Origin: Deltaproteobacteria bacterium
GTDB taxonomy: Bacteria; Myxococcota; JACPTQ01
DNA: 64,000 bases
NCBI GenBank assembly: GCA_016192705.1
Contig: JACPTQ010000044.1
Location: forward strand, 1-64,000
Direction: 5' to 3'
A model generated the notes under the pieces. It did not search any database, was not told where the DNA came from, and was given only the letters and a program-made list of their open reading frames with translations. The position numbers were made by a program, and so were the translations under genes. This document shows, in pieces, positions 42,638 to 51,831 of the stretch. Position 1 is the first letter of the stretch; the number at the start of each line of letters is the position of its first letter.

Positions 42638-43746
42638 CGGGCGAAAAAATCAAAGTCCTCGTCGTCGACGATTCGGTTGCGAGTCGTCGCGCCATCACAA
42701 CGGCACTTGAATCGTCGCCGGCGATCGCCGTGGTTGGATCTGCGTCGAACGGAGCCGACGGACTGCAGCAAGCCCTCGTTCTTTCGCCGGACGTGGTGAC
42801 GGTCGACCTCGCGATGCCCGAAATGGACGGCTTCACGTTTATTCGCATGCTCATGGCGCGGCGCCCAACGCCCATCGTGGTGTTGTCGTCGTACGGTGAA
42901 CGCGAGAATGTTTTCCGTGCGCTCGATTTAGGTGCGTTCGATTTTATCGTGAAGCCTTCGGGCGCCGAGGCGGGTCGCGGGTTCGACGATGTTCGCGATC
43001 AACTCGTGCAAAAAGTTCTCACGGCGCAATTGCTCAATCGCGATCGCTTAAAGCGGCCATTTTCCGTGCCGACGCCGCCGCCCAGCCCGGCGCCGGTTTT
43101 GGGGCGTTCCGCACGCAAGGTCGCTGCAGAAGTGCGCGCCGCGGTTGCGCCCGCGCGATTCGTTGCCATCGGAGCGTCGACCGGCGGACCAAACGCGATT
43201 CAAGAACTTCTCACGAAGCTTCCCGAAGAACTGCCCATCGCGGTCGTCGTTGCGCAGCATATGCCGGAGCGGTTCACGCGCGTTTTCGCGGAGCGTTTGA
43301 ATAAGCGAAGCGCGTTTACCGTTGTCGAAGCGAAGGACGGCGATCGCATCCTTCAGGGGACCGCGCTTATCGCGCCCGGCGGGCGTCACGTCGTCGTCGA
43401 GCCCGATGGGTTGGGACGCCCCATCGTTCGGACACCCGCGCGTCGAACGGCCGACCGCTATGCGCCATCGGTGGATAGGCTGTTCACGTCGGGCGCCGCG
43501 ACGTTCAAGGACCGCATGATGGCGATTGTTCTGACCGGAATGGGGAATGACGGAGCCGAAGGCGTGCGCGTCGTTGCGGCCGCAGGCGGTGTTGTCGTCG
43601 CGGAGTCGGCGGAATCGGCGGTCATTTTTGGGATGCCGAAGGAAGCCATCGACACAGGCGTCGTCCACGCGGTTCTTCCCATCAGCGCGCAAATGGCGAA
43701 AATCGAGGAATTCGCGAACCGCGGTGCTGTCGCGGTGAAGAAATAG
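42634..43746 (+). CDS. cheB: Chemoreceptor methylesterase/deamidase CheB
   Basis: 370 residues from GTG 42634. Receiver domain with VVDDSV, phosphoacceptor Asp58 (VVTVDLAMPEMDG) and KPSG, then a Pro/Ala linker and the methylesterase domain with catalytic Ser182 (IGASTGGPN), His209 (VAQHMPERF) and Asp306 (TGMGNDGAEG). CheA phosphorylation of the receiver activates demethylation. Last gene of the operon. With CheR it shows that the pathway adapts by methylation, although no receptor gene is in the window. Confidence 0.95.
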   Translation: MTGEKIKVLVVDDSVASRRAITTALESSPAIAVVGSASNGADGLQQALVLSPDVVTVDLAMPEMDGFTFIRMLMARRPTPIVVLSSYGERENVFRALDLGAFDFIVKPSGAEAGRGFDDVRDQLVQKVLTAQLLNRDRLKRPFSVPTPPPSPAPVLGRSARKVAAEVRAAVAPARFVAIGASTGGPNAIQELLTKLPEELPIAVVVAQHMPERFTRVFAERLNKRSAFTVVEAKDGDRILQGTALIAPGGRHVVVEPDGLGRPIVRTPARRTADRYAPSVDRLFTSGAATFKDRMMAIVLTGMGNDGAEGVRVVAAAGGVVVAESAESAVIFGMPKEAIDTGVVHAVLPISAQMAKIEEFANRGAVAVKK

Positions 43747-43841
43747 CGCCGAATCGCGAAAAATGGGCGCATCCGAAGCCGAATGAATAAATCCCCCGTT
43801 CCGTCGTCAAACATTGCGGGGTACGGAAGGAGGGTTTTTTT

Positions 43842-44426
43842 ATGGTTCGATTTTGTTCGTTAGGACTCGCCGCGGCTCTTTTGTCGGCGCCGGCGGTTGC
43901 GGCTGAGGATTGCTTGGATTTATCGGCGACCGGTGCGTCAGCGGGCCTTGCCGGTGCCAAACTTTGTATCTCGGGCTCGTCGACGAACTACGAGCTCAAG
44001 TTCAAGGTCGGCACCAAGATCGTCATCCACTTCCATTCAATGAAGAAGGTGCAGGCGGTTTGCGTTGCTGCCCCGTGTTACGCCCCGACGACGTATTCAC
44101 CGAAGACACCGACGCTCTCGATTCTGCGCGATTTGGGGGTGACGGTGAACCCGGACAGCTCGACGTCGGGAACGGTTTCGGTCGGGACGGTGACTTACAA
44201 GTACCGAAAGCCGGGAAGCGGCTCGGGCGGCACGTGCCAAAAGGGTGGCTGCTCGGGGCAACTTTGCTACGACCCGGCGACGGGAAGCGGCATCAGCACG
44301 TGCGAGTTCCGCCCGGAATACGCTTGTTATCGGACGGCCGAGTGCAAGCGCCAATCGGACGGAAAGTGCGGGTGGACGCAGACGAGCGCGCTGACGAGCT
44401 GCATCAACAACGCGCGCAATCCTTAG
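43842..44426 (+). CDS. Exported eight-cysteine-cluster protein
   Basis: 194 residues from ATG 43842 with AAGGAGGG upstream. Signal peptide MVRFCSLGLAAALLSAPAVAA. A middle domain of about 110 residues with KVGTKIVIHFHSM is followed by a C-terminal module with exactly eight cysteines: CQKGGCSGQLC, STCEFRPEYACYRTAECKR, GKCGW and SCI. This matches the eight-cysteine-cluster domain, known by sequence only; its function is unknown. A possible hairpin between TTCCGT (43799-43804) and ACGGAA (43823-43828) abuts the ribosome binding site. Its 3' end overlaps the convergent PFK gene by four bases. Confidence 0.8.
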   Translation: MVRFCSLGLAAALLSAPAVAAEDCLDLSATGASAGLAGAKLCISGSSTNYELKFKVGTKIVIHFHSMKKVQAVCVAAPCYAPTTYSPKTPTLSILRDLGVTVNPDSSTSGTVSVGTVTYKYRKPGSGSGGTCQKGGCSGQLCYDPATGSGISTCEFRPEYACYRTAECKRQSDGKCGWTQTSALTSCINNARNP

Positions 44427-45706
44427 TTGCGAAATAAATGAATGGGCGGCGGCTCGTCGTCGATGAGGGTGCCGAAATCGCGGCGAAAATCGTCGAGTGA
44501 AATGCCAGCCGTTGCGGCGAACTTCGCAAGCTCGTGCGGGTCGTCGAAGTCGTCGCGTCGCAGTCGAATCATGTAGCGCCGCGCGATTTTGTACCGCTCG
44601 GAATTGATGTCGACCATGCGAACGCGCGTGCGGCCCGTCGTGGGGTCGATCATCGCGCCCAATGGAATCGGGTGAAACGTTGCCTCTTGCATTGTCACCA
44701 TGATGCCACCGCCGCCTTCGTCAAGGACTTTCGCCGCGCAGTAACCGAGGTCGCGCGTGTACTCCATGTCGAACGGGATCGGATCGGCGCAGCGCAACTC
44801 ATAGCCGATGTTTTTAGCGGCGATGGTCGCCTTGATGCCGTACCGCTTGAGGCCCGCCTGAACTTTCGTCTTCAAGATTTCGCCAAAATCGATCTCCGCG
44901 ATTCGAAGGTTGTCATGCGCGTCCCGCTCTAGACCGGCGATCGCCTTCACATCGCTCGCGTCCATCCCTTCAACGAGTCCCTCCGCGAGCACCGCGACGC
45001 CGTCTGGTCGCCCCCCCGCGAGTCGCTTCACGATGGCGCCGATCAGCGTGTCGACAACGCGCGTGAGTTGCACGTGGCCACTCCACTCTTCGGGGATGAG
45101 CGTCAGCGTGGCGCCCGCGGCCTTGCCGATGCCGAGCGCGAGGTGCCCGGCTTTGCGACCCATGGTGATGACGAAGTACCAGCGGGACGTGGTTTTCGCG
45201 TCGACCATCAAGTTCTTGACGATTTCAACGCCGATGTGGCGCGCGGTCTGGTAGCCGAACGTGCACATGTTGTTCGGCAAGTCGAGATCGTTGTCGATCG
45301 TTTTTGGAACGTGAACCACGCGGATGCGCCCCTCGCTTCGCTCCTCGAGGCGAAACGCCGAGAAAGCTGTGTCGTCGCCACCGATCGTGATGAGCTTGTC
45401 GATGTTGAGGCGAAGGAGTGAGATGACGCTTGTTTCAAGGTTGTGCTCGTCTTTGGTGGGGTTCGCGCGGCTGATGCCGATGTACGACCCGCCGCGAAAA
45501 TGAATACGGCTGACGGCGTCAATCGTGAGCGGCGTGACGTGGTCGATGTCGCCTTCCATGATCCATTTGAAGCCGTCGCGGATGCCGAGCACCTCGCAGC
45601 CCGAGAGGAGTCCGCGAATTGTTGCCGCGCCAATAACGCTGTTGATGCCGGGCGCGGGTCCGCCGCCCACCAAGATGCCGAGTCGCTTTTGGCTGTGCGT
45701 CGTCAT
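44423..45706 (-). CDS. 6-phosphofructokinase, PPi-dependent type
   Basis: 427 residues. Phosphofructokinase fold with N-terminal GILVGGGPAPGINSVIG, TIGGDDTAFSA and VPKTIDND. ATP-dependent enzymes have a Gly where Asp112 stands in GGDD, and PGTIDND where Lys135 stands in PKTIDND; both substitutions are markers of pyrophosphate use. The longer length (>400) also fits PPi-PFK. It would catalyse a reversible fructose-6-phosphate/fructose-1,6-bisphosphate step with pyrophosphate. Next to it on the same strand is an ABC transporter pair 5 bases upstream, probably cotranscribed by proximity only. Confidence 0.9.
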   Translation of the reverse strand: MTTHSQKRLGILVGGGPAPGINSVIGAATIRGLLSGCEVLGIRDGFKWIMEGDIDHVTPLTIDAVSRIHFRGGSYIGISRANPTKDEHNLETSVISLLRLNIDKLITIGGDDTAFSAFRLEERSEGRIRVVHVPKTIDNDLDLPNNMCTFGYQTARHIGVEIVKNLMVDAKTTSRWYFVITMGRKAGHLALGIGKAAGATLTLIPEEWSGHVQLTRVVDTLIGAIVKRLAGGRPDGVAVLAEGLVEGMDASDVKAIAGLERDAHDNLRIAEIDFGEILKTKVQAGLKRYGIKATIAAKNIGYELRCADPIPFDMEYTRDLGYCAAKVLDEGGGGIMVTMQEATFHPIPLGAMIDPTTGRTRVRMVDINSERYKIARRYMIRLRRDDFDDPHELAKFAATAGISLDDFRRDFGTLIDDEPPPIHLFRN

Positions 45707-45711
45707 CGATG

Positions 45712-46455
45712 TCAGCTTACCTCATTTGGTGGTGGCTCTATTTGCGGGGCTCGAGAAACGGCTTTGCGGTAAAGGCGCGCGAGGCCGGCGCCGTCGACGA
45801 ACTCAGCGCGCGCGAAGGTGTGTGCCACACGGTGCTCCTTGAGCAAGATGGCGCGATCGGCGATGCGGGCGAGCGCGTCGAGGTCGTGCGATGCGATGAG
45901 GACGGCTTGCCCCGCATCGGCGCGGCGCCGAACGCCACGGGCGAGGGTGTCGGCGATGACGGGGTCGAGCCCCGCGAGCGACTCGTCGTAAAGGGCGACG
46001 GGCGTTGGGGCCACCCACGCGGCGGCGACGGCGACGCGAAGCTGCGAGCCGTGCGAGAGTTCACCGATGAGTTGACCGTCGAAGGCTTCGAGGGAAAGTT
46101 CGGCTGCGACTTCGTCATAGGCGCGCCGCGTATCGGCGTCGGTGAGTCCGCGCATCGCGGCGACAAAAGCGACGTGTTCTCGCACGGTGAGATAGCGGAA
46201 CGTTTCCGGGACTTGCGGTGTGTAGGCGACGGCGCGTCGTCCGGCTTCGGGATCGACGAATCGATCGACGCCGGCCACGGAAACGGTTCCCGCGTCGGGG
46301 CGCAGCAAACCCGCGAGAATATTGAGAAGCGTAGATTTTCCAGTGCCGTTTGGCCCGAGAAGTCCGACGACTTCGCCGCGCGTAATCTCAAGGGAGAGGC
46401 CCGCGAGCACTTCGCGCTTGCCAAAGCGTTTTGCGAGCGCGTCGACCCGAATCAC
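45712..46455 (-). CDS. ABC transporter ATP-binding protein
   Basis: 247 residues from GTG 46455, which overlaps the stop of the membrane partner (GTGA). Walker A GPNGTGKST, Q loop TPQVPETFRYLTV, signature LSHGSQLRV instead of LSGGQ, Walker B PVALYDES and switch His in IASHDLD. The altered signature (His for the second Gly, Ser for Gln) may weaken ATP hydrolysis. With the membrane protein encoded upstream it forms an exporter of unknown substrate. Confidence 0.9.
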   Translation of the reverse strand: MIRVDALAKRFGKREVLAGLSLEITRGEVVGLLGPNGTGKSTLLNILAGLLRPDAGTVSVAGVDRFVDPEAGRRAVAYTPQVPETFRYLTVREHVAFVAAMRGLTDADTRRAYDEVAAELSLEAFDGQLIGELSHGSQLRVAVAAAWVAPTPVALYDESLAGLDPVIADTLARGVRRRADAGQAVLIASHDLDALARIADRAILLKEHRVAHTFARAEFVDGAGLARLYRKAVSRAPQIEPPPNEVS

Positions 46456-47852
46456 GACACAACCCCAAGCCACGCGAGTCCGGCACCGGAAACGATTGCA
46501 AACGACGCATACGCGCCATTCGCCGCGGCTGTGCTTTCGAGTCGTTCACGAAGGCCAATGGCGATCGCGGGCAAAGAGATGACGGCAAGGCCGAGATACG
46601 GCAAGAGCGATGCGACATCGGGTTTTCGCGAAATGAGCGCCACAAGGGGAAGCGGAAGCGCGGCAACAAGCGTGACGCGGAACGAAAAAAAGTAACGCCC
46701 CACGATGCGGCTTAAAGCAATTCCCGGGAGGAGGTGGCGCGAAGTCGGTGGCTCAATAAGCGCATCGGCGAGTGAAATGGGGAGGCGCGCGGCAAGCGCC
46801 ACGAGGGCGAACGCGAATCCGACGATGCGCGCGTCGGCGTGGGGGGCGCTGTGTCGAATTGCGAGGGCGAAGAGGGCGAGCGACGCCAAGAAGCGAAACA
46901 CCGGGCCAGCCGGATACCGGCGCGCCGAAATGAGCGCGTCTTTAGCGTAGGCGGCGCGTGCGCGCGGTGGGAGGAGTGCGCCGAAGACGCCGACGTGGAG
47001 TGGGGATTGCGACGCGGTCGCGGTCGCCGCGATCGCTTTGGTGCCGACCGAGTCGGCTTCGAAGACTGTTGGGAGAACCGCGCTGTGGTGTTTCGAGAAG
47101 TGCGATCGGACAAACGCGTAGAGAAGAGGAATGGGGAGCGCGATGACGGCGAGGCCAACGGCGGTCGCCTGCGGTGACGAGGCGATGATCTCGAGGGAGC
47201 GTTGGAGCGGAATCGCGAGGAGCGCGGTCGTCGCGAGAGCGAGCGCAGGCGTATAGAGAAATGGGGCGGAGGCCGCCGGCACCCAGCCGCCCGATAAGTC
47301 AGCGGAACCGCCGCGGGCCACGGCGCGGGCGGCCGCGACATTGAACGCGATGGCGACGAGAATGGCGAGCGGATATCCGAGCGCGAAGAGGAGGGCGCCG
47401 ACGCAAAAGAGGATCGGATCGGCGACTTGAAGCAGCGGGATTTGTGCGGCGATGCCGACGATCGGAAGCGGGAGATGGGCGAGCGCGATTTGGCGGAGGT
47501 GCGCGCGGAGTAGGGCGTGCGGTGGCGCGGGGAGCGTTGCGACGAGGCGAACCCACGGCGCACGGAAGAGCGCGGCGAGCGTGTTGTACGAAATGACGCC
47601 AGATGCTGCGACGAAGCCAAAGTAAAGCCATTCGCGAAAGGTCGACCACGCCGTGGCGGGAACGGCGCCGGCGGCAAAGAGGCGTGCGATTTCGCGCCAC
47701 GTGTAGCCGATAACGAACAGAGCCGCGGCCATCGCGAGAAGAGCGGTCGGAAGCGCGAGGGCGAGTCCCCGACGCGACAGGCGGCGACGAAGATCGGTCG
47801 CTATCGCCGTGACGAGGGCGCGCGTGGGGTCGGTCGTGGCAGCAGGCGGCAT
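46452..47852 (-). CDS. ABC transporter membrane protein
   Basis: 466 residues from ATG 47852 (no strong ribosome binding site; a longer frame upstream reads as unlikely protein). About ten to twelve hydrophobic segments (e.g. LALALPTALLAMAAALFVIG, PILFCVGALLFALGYPLAIL, ALALATTALLAIPLQRS, ASFAIVSGAGLAWLG). It resembles ABC-2-like permeases in being encoded directly with its ATPase. Substrate unknown. Confidence 0.78.
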   Translation of the reverse strand: MPPAATTDPTRALVTAIATDLRRRLSRRGLALALPTALLAMAAALFVIGYTWREIARLFAAGAVPATAWSTFREWLYFGFVAASGVISYNTLAALFRAPWVRLVATLPAPPHALLRAHLRQIALAHLPLPIVGIAAQIPLLQVADPILFCVGALLFALGYPLAILVAIAFNVAAARAVARGGSADLSGGWVPAASAPFLYTPALALATTALLAIPLQRSLEIIASSPQATAVGLAVIALPIPLLYAFVRSHFSKHHSAVLPTVFEADSVGTKAIAATATASQSPLHVGVFGALLPPRARAAYAKDALISARRYPAGPVFRFLASLALFALAIRHSAPHADARIVGFAFALVALAARLPISLADALIEPPTSRHLLPGIALSRIVGRYFFSFRVTLVAALPLPLVALISRKPDVASLLPYLGLAVISLPAIAIGLRERLESTAAANGAYASFAIVSGAGLAWLGVVS

Positions 47853-48000
47853 GCGCCCAGGATGTTGAGCGGGACGGTTGCTGTCAAGGATGCGTCTTTG
47901 CGCGCGGCGGGCGTTTTCGTCACCCCCGTGCGCTTCAAGGAGTTTTTCCGCACTCTGTTGAGGTATATTGAAGAGAGCGCGTGCGCGGGAGGCTTTCTCA

Positions 48001-50061
48001 GTGAAGATTTCGTTGACATCGCTTGGTATTTTCGTAGTCGGGGTTTGTGCGGTCGTCGGCTGCAAGAAGCGCGAAGTTCCCGGGACGACCGAAACGGACT
48101 CAGGGACGCCTGTGTGCGCGGCGAACGCGGATTGCGCGGGGCGATGCGATGGAGGACCGGAGTGCGTTTGCGTCGCCGGGAATTGCGCGCTGCCCCATTG
48201 CACAAGCAGCGCCGCGTGTGATGCGGGGCTCGTCTGCCTTGCGGGCGGGTGCGCGTCACCACCATCTGCGGCGGGTTTGCGATGCACCGTCGTGAGTTGC
48301 CCATCGCTCCTCGTTGTTGGCACGAGCGGCTCGTGCGTCGGGGCGGCGGTTGGCTCAAGCGGCGATTTGGTCGCAGGACAGACGCTCGCGTGGAATTCGT
48401 CGGACACGGCGGCTGTTGCGATCGACGCGTCGGGTGCCGTAGAGGCGGGTGTGGCGCCTGGCGCCGCGCAAATCACCTGTACGGTCCAAGGGTCTTTGGA
48501 GGCGGCGTCGTCACCGGCGACGATCAACGTGCTTCCAAATGTTGACGCGGGGCTCGTGCGCGTCATCGTTGTGGACGACTACTCGGGCGCGCCGATTTCG
48601 GGCGCAACCGTTGTTGTGAGTCCCGTCGATGGAGGCTCGGCCTCGCTCGTGACGGGCGACGCGGGAATCGTCGAGTTCGCCGCGGCACCGCCGCTTTCGG
48701 AGGTTTCGGTTTATCACGCGTCGTACAACTACGTGACCGTGGTCGGCTACGCGGCGTCGGATATGCAGGTCGCGATTACGCCGGCACCCGATTCGACAAA
48801 GGCCGGCGGCATTCACGGCACGTTCAGCTACGACATGACCGGCGTCGCGGCCGACAAAGTTGAAATCGGGATCGCGGGGTTGTCGTTCCCTGGCACGATG
48901 CTCGACTTTAGTTTTGACCTCGTCGTTGGCGAGCAAGTCCCGACGTCGCTCATGGGCCTCACGCTGAAACTTCCGCGTGGCGTGTTCGCATACCTTGAGC
49001 CGACGGCGCTCCTCGTGCGCGAGTATCAGGCGCTTGGGCTTGGCGGCAAGCGCGTGCGATGGGGCCTTGCGACACGCGAGGCGGTTGCAACCGTTTTGAC
49101 GCTCGCGGGTGTTGCGTCGGATCCGGGTGCCATTGTGACGGCGCTGGTTCCCATTCTCGCCAAGTCGAACCACACGCTTCAGGCGAACTACACGGTCACG
49201 GAAATTCCGACGATTTCTGATAGCGACGGCGGTACGACGCCCGATTTCGCGAACATGCCGAACCTGACGCTCTCCGCATCGCGCCCGCTGAGCACGAACA
49301 TTGCGCTCGACGTGCCACGCCTCCCCTCATACGGTGGCGCCGCATTCCTTAAGGCGTCGGTCGGCGTGATCGGTGCGCTCGTTCCCGGCCAGGGGTTTAC
49401 GCCGCTTGGGCTCGGCGCGGCGCGCGACACGCAGTCGGGTGGCGAGACGCCCGACGGCATCGTCGATACCGACCTCGGCGACGCCGGTAACCAGACCGTT
49501 ATGCCGGTGCAAATAACGCCATCGTATGGCGGCATCGAGGGCGCGCCATACCTTGTTCTCCTTTTGGCGTCGTCGTTCAGTGGAACAGCCGCCGATGCGC
49601 CGCCCGTCGCGTCGTCGTCGCTCCTCAAGGTTTATCAGCCATCGCAAGTCATGCCCGAATCGCCAACGACGGTTGCGTTCGAGCCGTTTGATGCCGGTGC
49701 TGCCGTCGAGTTTCTCGCGCTGCCCATTGGAGCCACGTACGATGCGGGCGCGCGCGTTTTATCGGCCGTGCCGACCATAAGCGGGGCGCGGCTTCACCGG
49801 CTCGTTTTTGGAACGTCGCGCGTTCGTCGCTGGTTCATTTACTTCATCGGTTCGTCGGTGACCGTGCCGACGCCGCCATCGGCCGAGTGGAATCTCGCGA
49901 CCGATGCGCTTTATCGAATCGACTCGATCGCGTTAACCGGAACGAATTCGTTGCAGTCGCTTTTTGGGGTTGGTGCGCCGAATGGTCGCAACCTGACAAC
50001 GATCATGACCGCGTTTTCGGCGCTCGAGTGTAAGAACGGCGTCTGCACGGGGCAGCCGTAA
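48001..50061 (+). CDS. Large lipoprotein with cysteine-rich N-terminal region
   Basis: 686 residues from GTG 48001 with GGGAGG upstream. Signal peptide and lipobox VVGC (near residue 20). Residues ~30-90 are Cys-rich (CAANADCAGRCDGGPECVC, CTSSAACDAGLVC). Then Ig-like regions (a Big_2-like stretch around TLAWNSSDTAAVAIDASGAV and a carboxypeptidase-regulatory-like stretch with YSGAPISGATVVV), and a beta-rich remainder without a recognisable enzyme motif. Asp-Ala-Gly and Val-Asp-Gly-Gly motifs are typical of Myxococcota surface lipoproteins. Probably an outer-membrane surface protein. Confidence 0.8.
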   Translation: MKISLTSLGIFVVGVCAVVGCKKREVPGTTETDSGTPVCAANADCAGRCDGGPECVCVAGNCALPHCTSSAACDAGLVCLAGGCASPPSAAGLRCTVVSCPSLLVVGTSGSCVGAAVGSSGDLVAGQTLAWNSSDTAAVAIDASGAVEAGVAPGAAQITCTVQGSLEAASSPATINVLPNVDAGLVRVIVVDDYSGAPISGATVVVSPVDGGSASLVTGDAGIVEFAAAPPLSEVSVYHASYNYVTVVGYAASDMQVAITPAPDSTKAGGIHGTFSYDMTGVAADKVEIGIAGLSFPGTMLDFSFDLVVGEQVPTSLMGLTLKLPRGVFAYLEPTALLVREYQALGLGGKRVRWGLATREAVATVLTLAGVASDPGAIVTALVPILAKSNHTLQANYTVTEIPTISDSDGGTTPDFANMPNLTLSASRPLSTNIALDVPRLPSYGGAAFLKASVGVIGALVPGQGFTPLGLGAARDTQSGGETPDGIVDTDLGDAGNQTVMPVQITPSYGGIEGAPYLVLLLASSFSGTAADAPPVASSSLLKVYQPSQVMPESPTTVAFEPFDAGAAVEFLALPIGATYDAGARVLSAVPTISGARLHRLVFGTSRVRRWFIYFIGSSVTVPTPPSAEWNLATDALYRIDSIALTGTNSLQSLFGVGAPNGRNLTTIMTAFSALECKNGVCTGQP

Positions 50062-50137
50062 CAAAAAAATCTTCGCCCGATGAATGGGCGCGTGGTATAA
50101 CAATTGTCCCCGGGTGGGGTTGGAGTTGAGGAATCCG

Positions 50138-50434
50138 ATGACGAAGCGAACCGAATTGATCGATGAGATGTCGCGTGAGTTGGAAGAGCTGAAAACCGCG
50201 CGTTACGAGTGCCCTGGGCCGTCGCGAGATGTCGACGACTCCGTCAAAGATGCGATCGAAAAAAACCTCGTCGATGGCGTGAACATGTTTTACACGCAGT
50301 GCATCGCGATTCATTGCTGCGCGTGCGACCGATTCGACACGCAGGACGACGCGGTGGCCGCCGTCGAGGACAAACTCGATGCGTTGATGGAAGCCGAAGA
50401 GGGCGGGTCGACGACGCGGAACGCCGACGCGTAG
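50138..50434 (+). CDS. Small cysteine-containing protein, unknown function
   Basis: 98 residues from ATG 50138 with TTGAGGA upstream. The sequence is acidic and helical, with TQCIAIHCCACDRF in the middle, a possible metal site, and an earlier Cys in YECPGPS. No family recognised. A convergent zinc-ribbon gene lies 54 bases beyond; both carry CC pairs, but nothing else links them. Confidence 0.6.
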   Translation: MTKRTELIDEMSRELEELKTARYECPGPSRDVDDSVKDAIEKNLVDGVNMFYTQCIAIHCCACDRFDTQDDAVAAVEDKLDALMEAEEGGSTTRNADA

Positions 50435-50487
50435 GTAGAATCCAAACTGCGATCAACCGAGCCGTCGTCATCGCGTTCGCCGAAGCG

Positions 50488-50922
50488 CTACGTCGATTTC
50501 TTTTTAAACAACGCGTCGAGTTTCGCTTTGGCGTCGAGAGGGTCGGAGGCGCGTTGGGGTTCGGCATCCGCGGGTGCGGGCGGCTTTTTGAAAAGTGACG
50601 CGAGCTTGTCCTTTTGGTCGCGCGTGTCTTCTTTCGGACCCTCGCCGCCAAAGAGCGCCTTGAGCCCGAGGCGCGCCGCCTGCGCCGACACGAGGTCGAC
50701 CGGCTTCGTGTCTTTGAATCGCCAGTAAGTGCAAAAGTTTCCTTCGACGCGGTCGCGAACGTAAGCGGCCATTGGTTCGCGGCACTCGTTTTGCGCACCC
50801 GTGTCATAGAAATCGCAATTCAAGCAGCAGTGCAGATACGCGTCGCAGTGTGGGCACGGCTCGAGTCGACCGATCGCGACATCTAGGTCAACTTCTTTTT
50901 TGCACTTGTGACAAAGCTTCAT
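50488..50922 (-). CDS. Zinc-ribbon protein, unknown function
   Basis: 144 residues. The N-terminal half has many metal-ligand cysteines: CHKCKKEVD, CPHCDAYLHCCLNCDFYD, ECREPMAAYV and NFCTYWRF, likely two zinc sites. The C-terminal half is a charged Lys/Asp/Pro-rich tail with two LFKK repeats (KLASLFKKPPAP and KLDALFKKKS). Proteins with this N-terminal Cys pattern are widespread and uncharacterised. Nucleic-acid or protein binding is a guess. Confidence 0.75.
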   Translation of the reverse strand: MKLCHKCKKEVDLDVAIGRLEPCPHCDAYLHCCLNCDFYDTGAQNECREPMAAYVRDRVEGNFCTYWRFKDTKPVDLVSAQAARLGLKALFGGEGPKEDTRDQKDKLASLFKKPPAPADAEPQRASDPLDAKAKLDALFKKKST

Positions 50923-50999
50923 CGCCGCTTCCGAATCCTCAATTTACGGGTGGTGAGCCGAGGCTGTCAACGTCCGACGCGCTTATATATGATGAAGAC

Positions 51000-51824
51000 G
51001 TGCAGCCCGTCATCATAACGGCGGCGCTTGTCGGTGCCGAGGTTACGCGGGAACAAACGCCGTTTCTGCCGATTTCGCCCGACGAGATCGCGCTCGAGGC
51101 AGAGCGCGCGTGGCAAGCGGGCGCGGCGGTCGTGCATCTTCATGTGCGCGAGGCGGACGGTCGCCCGTCCCAGCGCGCGGAGCTGTTCGACGAGGCGCTT
51201 CGGAAAATCCGCGCGCGGTGTGACGTTATCACGCAGGTATCGACGGGCGGTGCGCTCGGGATGAGCGTCGAAGAGCGCTGTGGGCCGCTCGCGGTGACGC
51301 CGCCCCCCGAGATGGCGACGCTGAATGCGGGGTCGTGCAATTTCGGCGACGAGGTGTTTATGAATCCACGTGGTGCGATCGAGGAGATCGCGCGGCGGAT
51401 TCGGGCGCGCGGGATTGTCCCCGAAGTGGAGGTCTACGAAGTCGGGATGGTCGACAACGCGCTCGAGCTCGTGCGCGCGGGGCTTCTCAAATTGCCGTGC
51501 CACTTCGATTTCGTGCTCGGCGTCAGGGGATCGATGGCGGCGCGCGCCGAGAATTTACGGTTTCTCGCGGGTTCGATTCCGCCCGATTGTCACTGGACGG
51601 TTGCGGGGGTTGGGCGCCACGAGTTTCCAATGGTTGAAGAGGCGCTCAGTCTTGGTGGGCACGTTCGTGTCGGGCTTGAGGACAACATCTATATGGAGAA
51701 AGGTGTGCTCGCGAAGGGGAGTTTCGAGCTGGTTGAAAAGGCGGCGGAACTGGCGCGGGCGCGCGGGCGCGACGTCGCGACGGTGACGGAGGCGCGAAAG
51801 ATTCTTGGGATTAAGTCGATCTGA
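51000..51824 (+). CDS. BKACE-family (3-keto-5-aminohexanoate cleavage enzyme-like) protein
   Basis: 274 residues from GTG 51000, chosen because the TIM-barrel core begins right after it (VIITAALVGAEVTREQ). Zn-binding His pair in VVHLHVREADGRPSQ; other family segments VITQVSTGGALGMS, PEMATLNAGSCNFG, VEVYEVGMVDNA, HWTVAGVGRHEFP and VRVGLEDNIYMEKG. The family (DUF849) condenses a beta-keto acid with acetyl-CoA, cleaving it into acetoacetate and a new CoA ester. The substrate, lysine-fermentation keto acid or another, is not told by context. Confidence 0.9.
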   Translation: MQPVIITAALVGAEVTREQTPFLPISPDEIALEAERAWQAGAAVVHLHVREADGRPSQRAELFDEALRKIRARCDVITQVSTGGALGMSVEERCGPLAVTPPPEMATLNAGSCNFGDEVFMNPRGAIEEIARRIRARGIVPEVEVYEVGMVDNALELVRAGLLKLPCHFDFVLGVRGSMAARAENLRFLAGSIPPDCHWTVAGVGRHEFPMVEEALSLGGHVRVGLEDNIYMEKGVLAKGSFELVEKAAELARARGRDVATVTEARKILGIKSI

Positions 51825-51831
51825 CGGGAAT

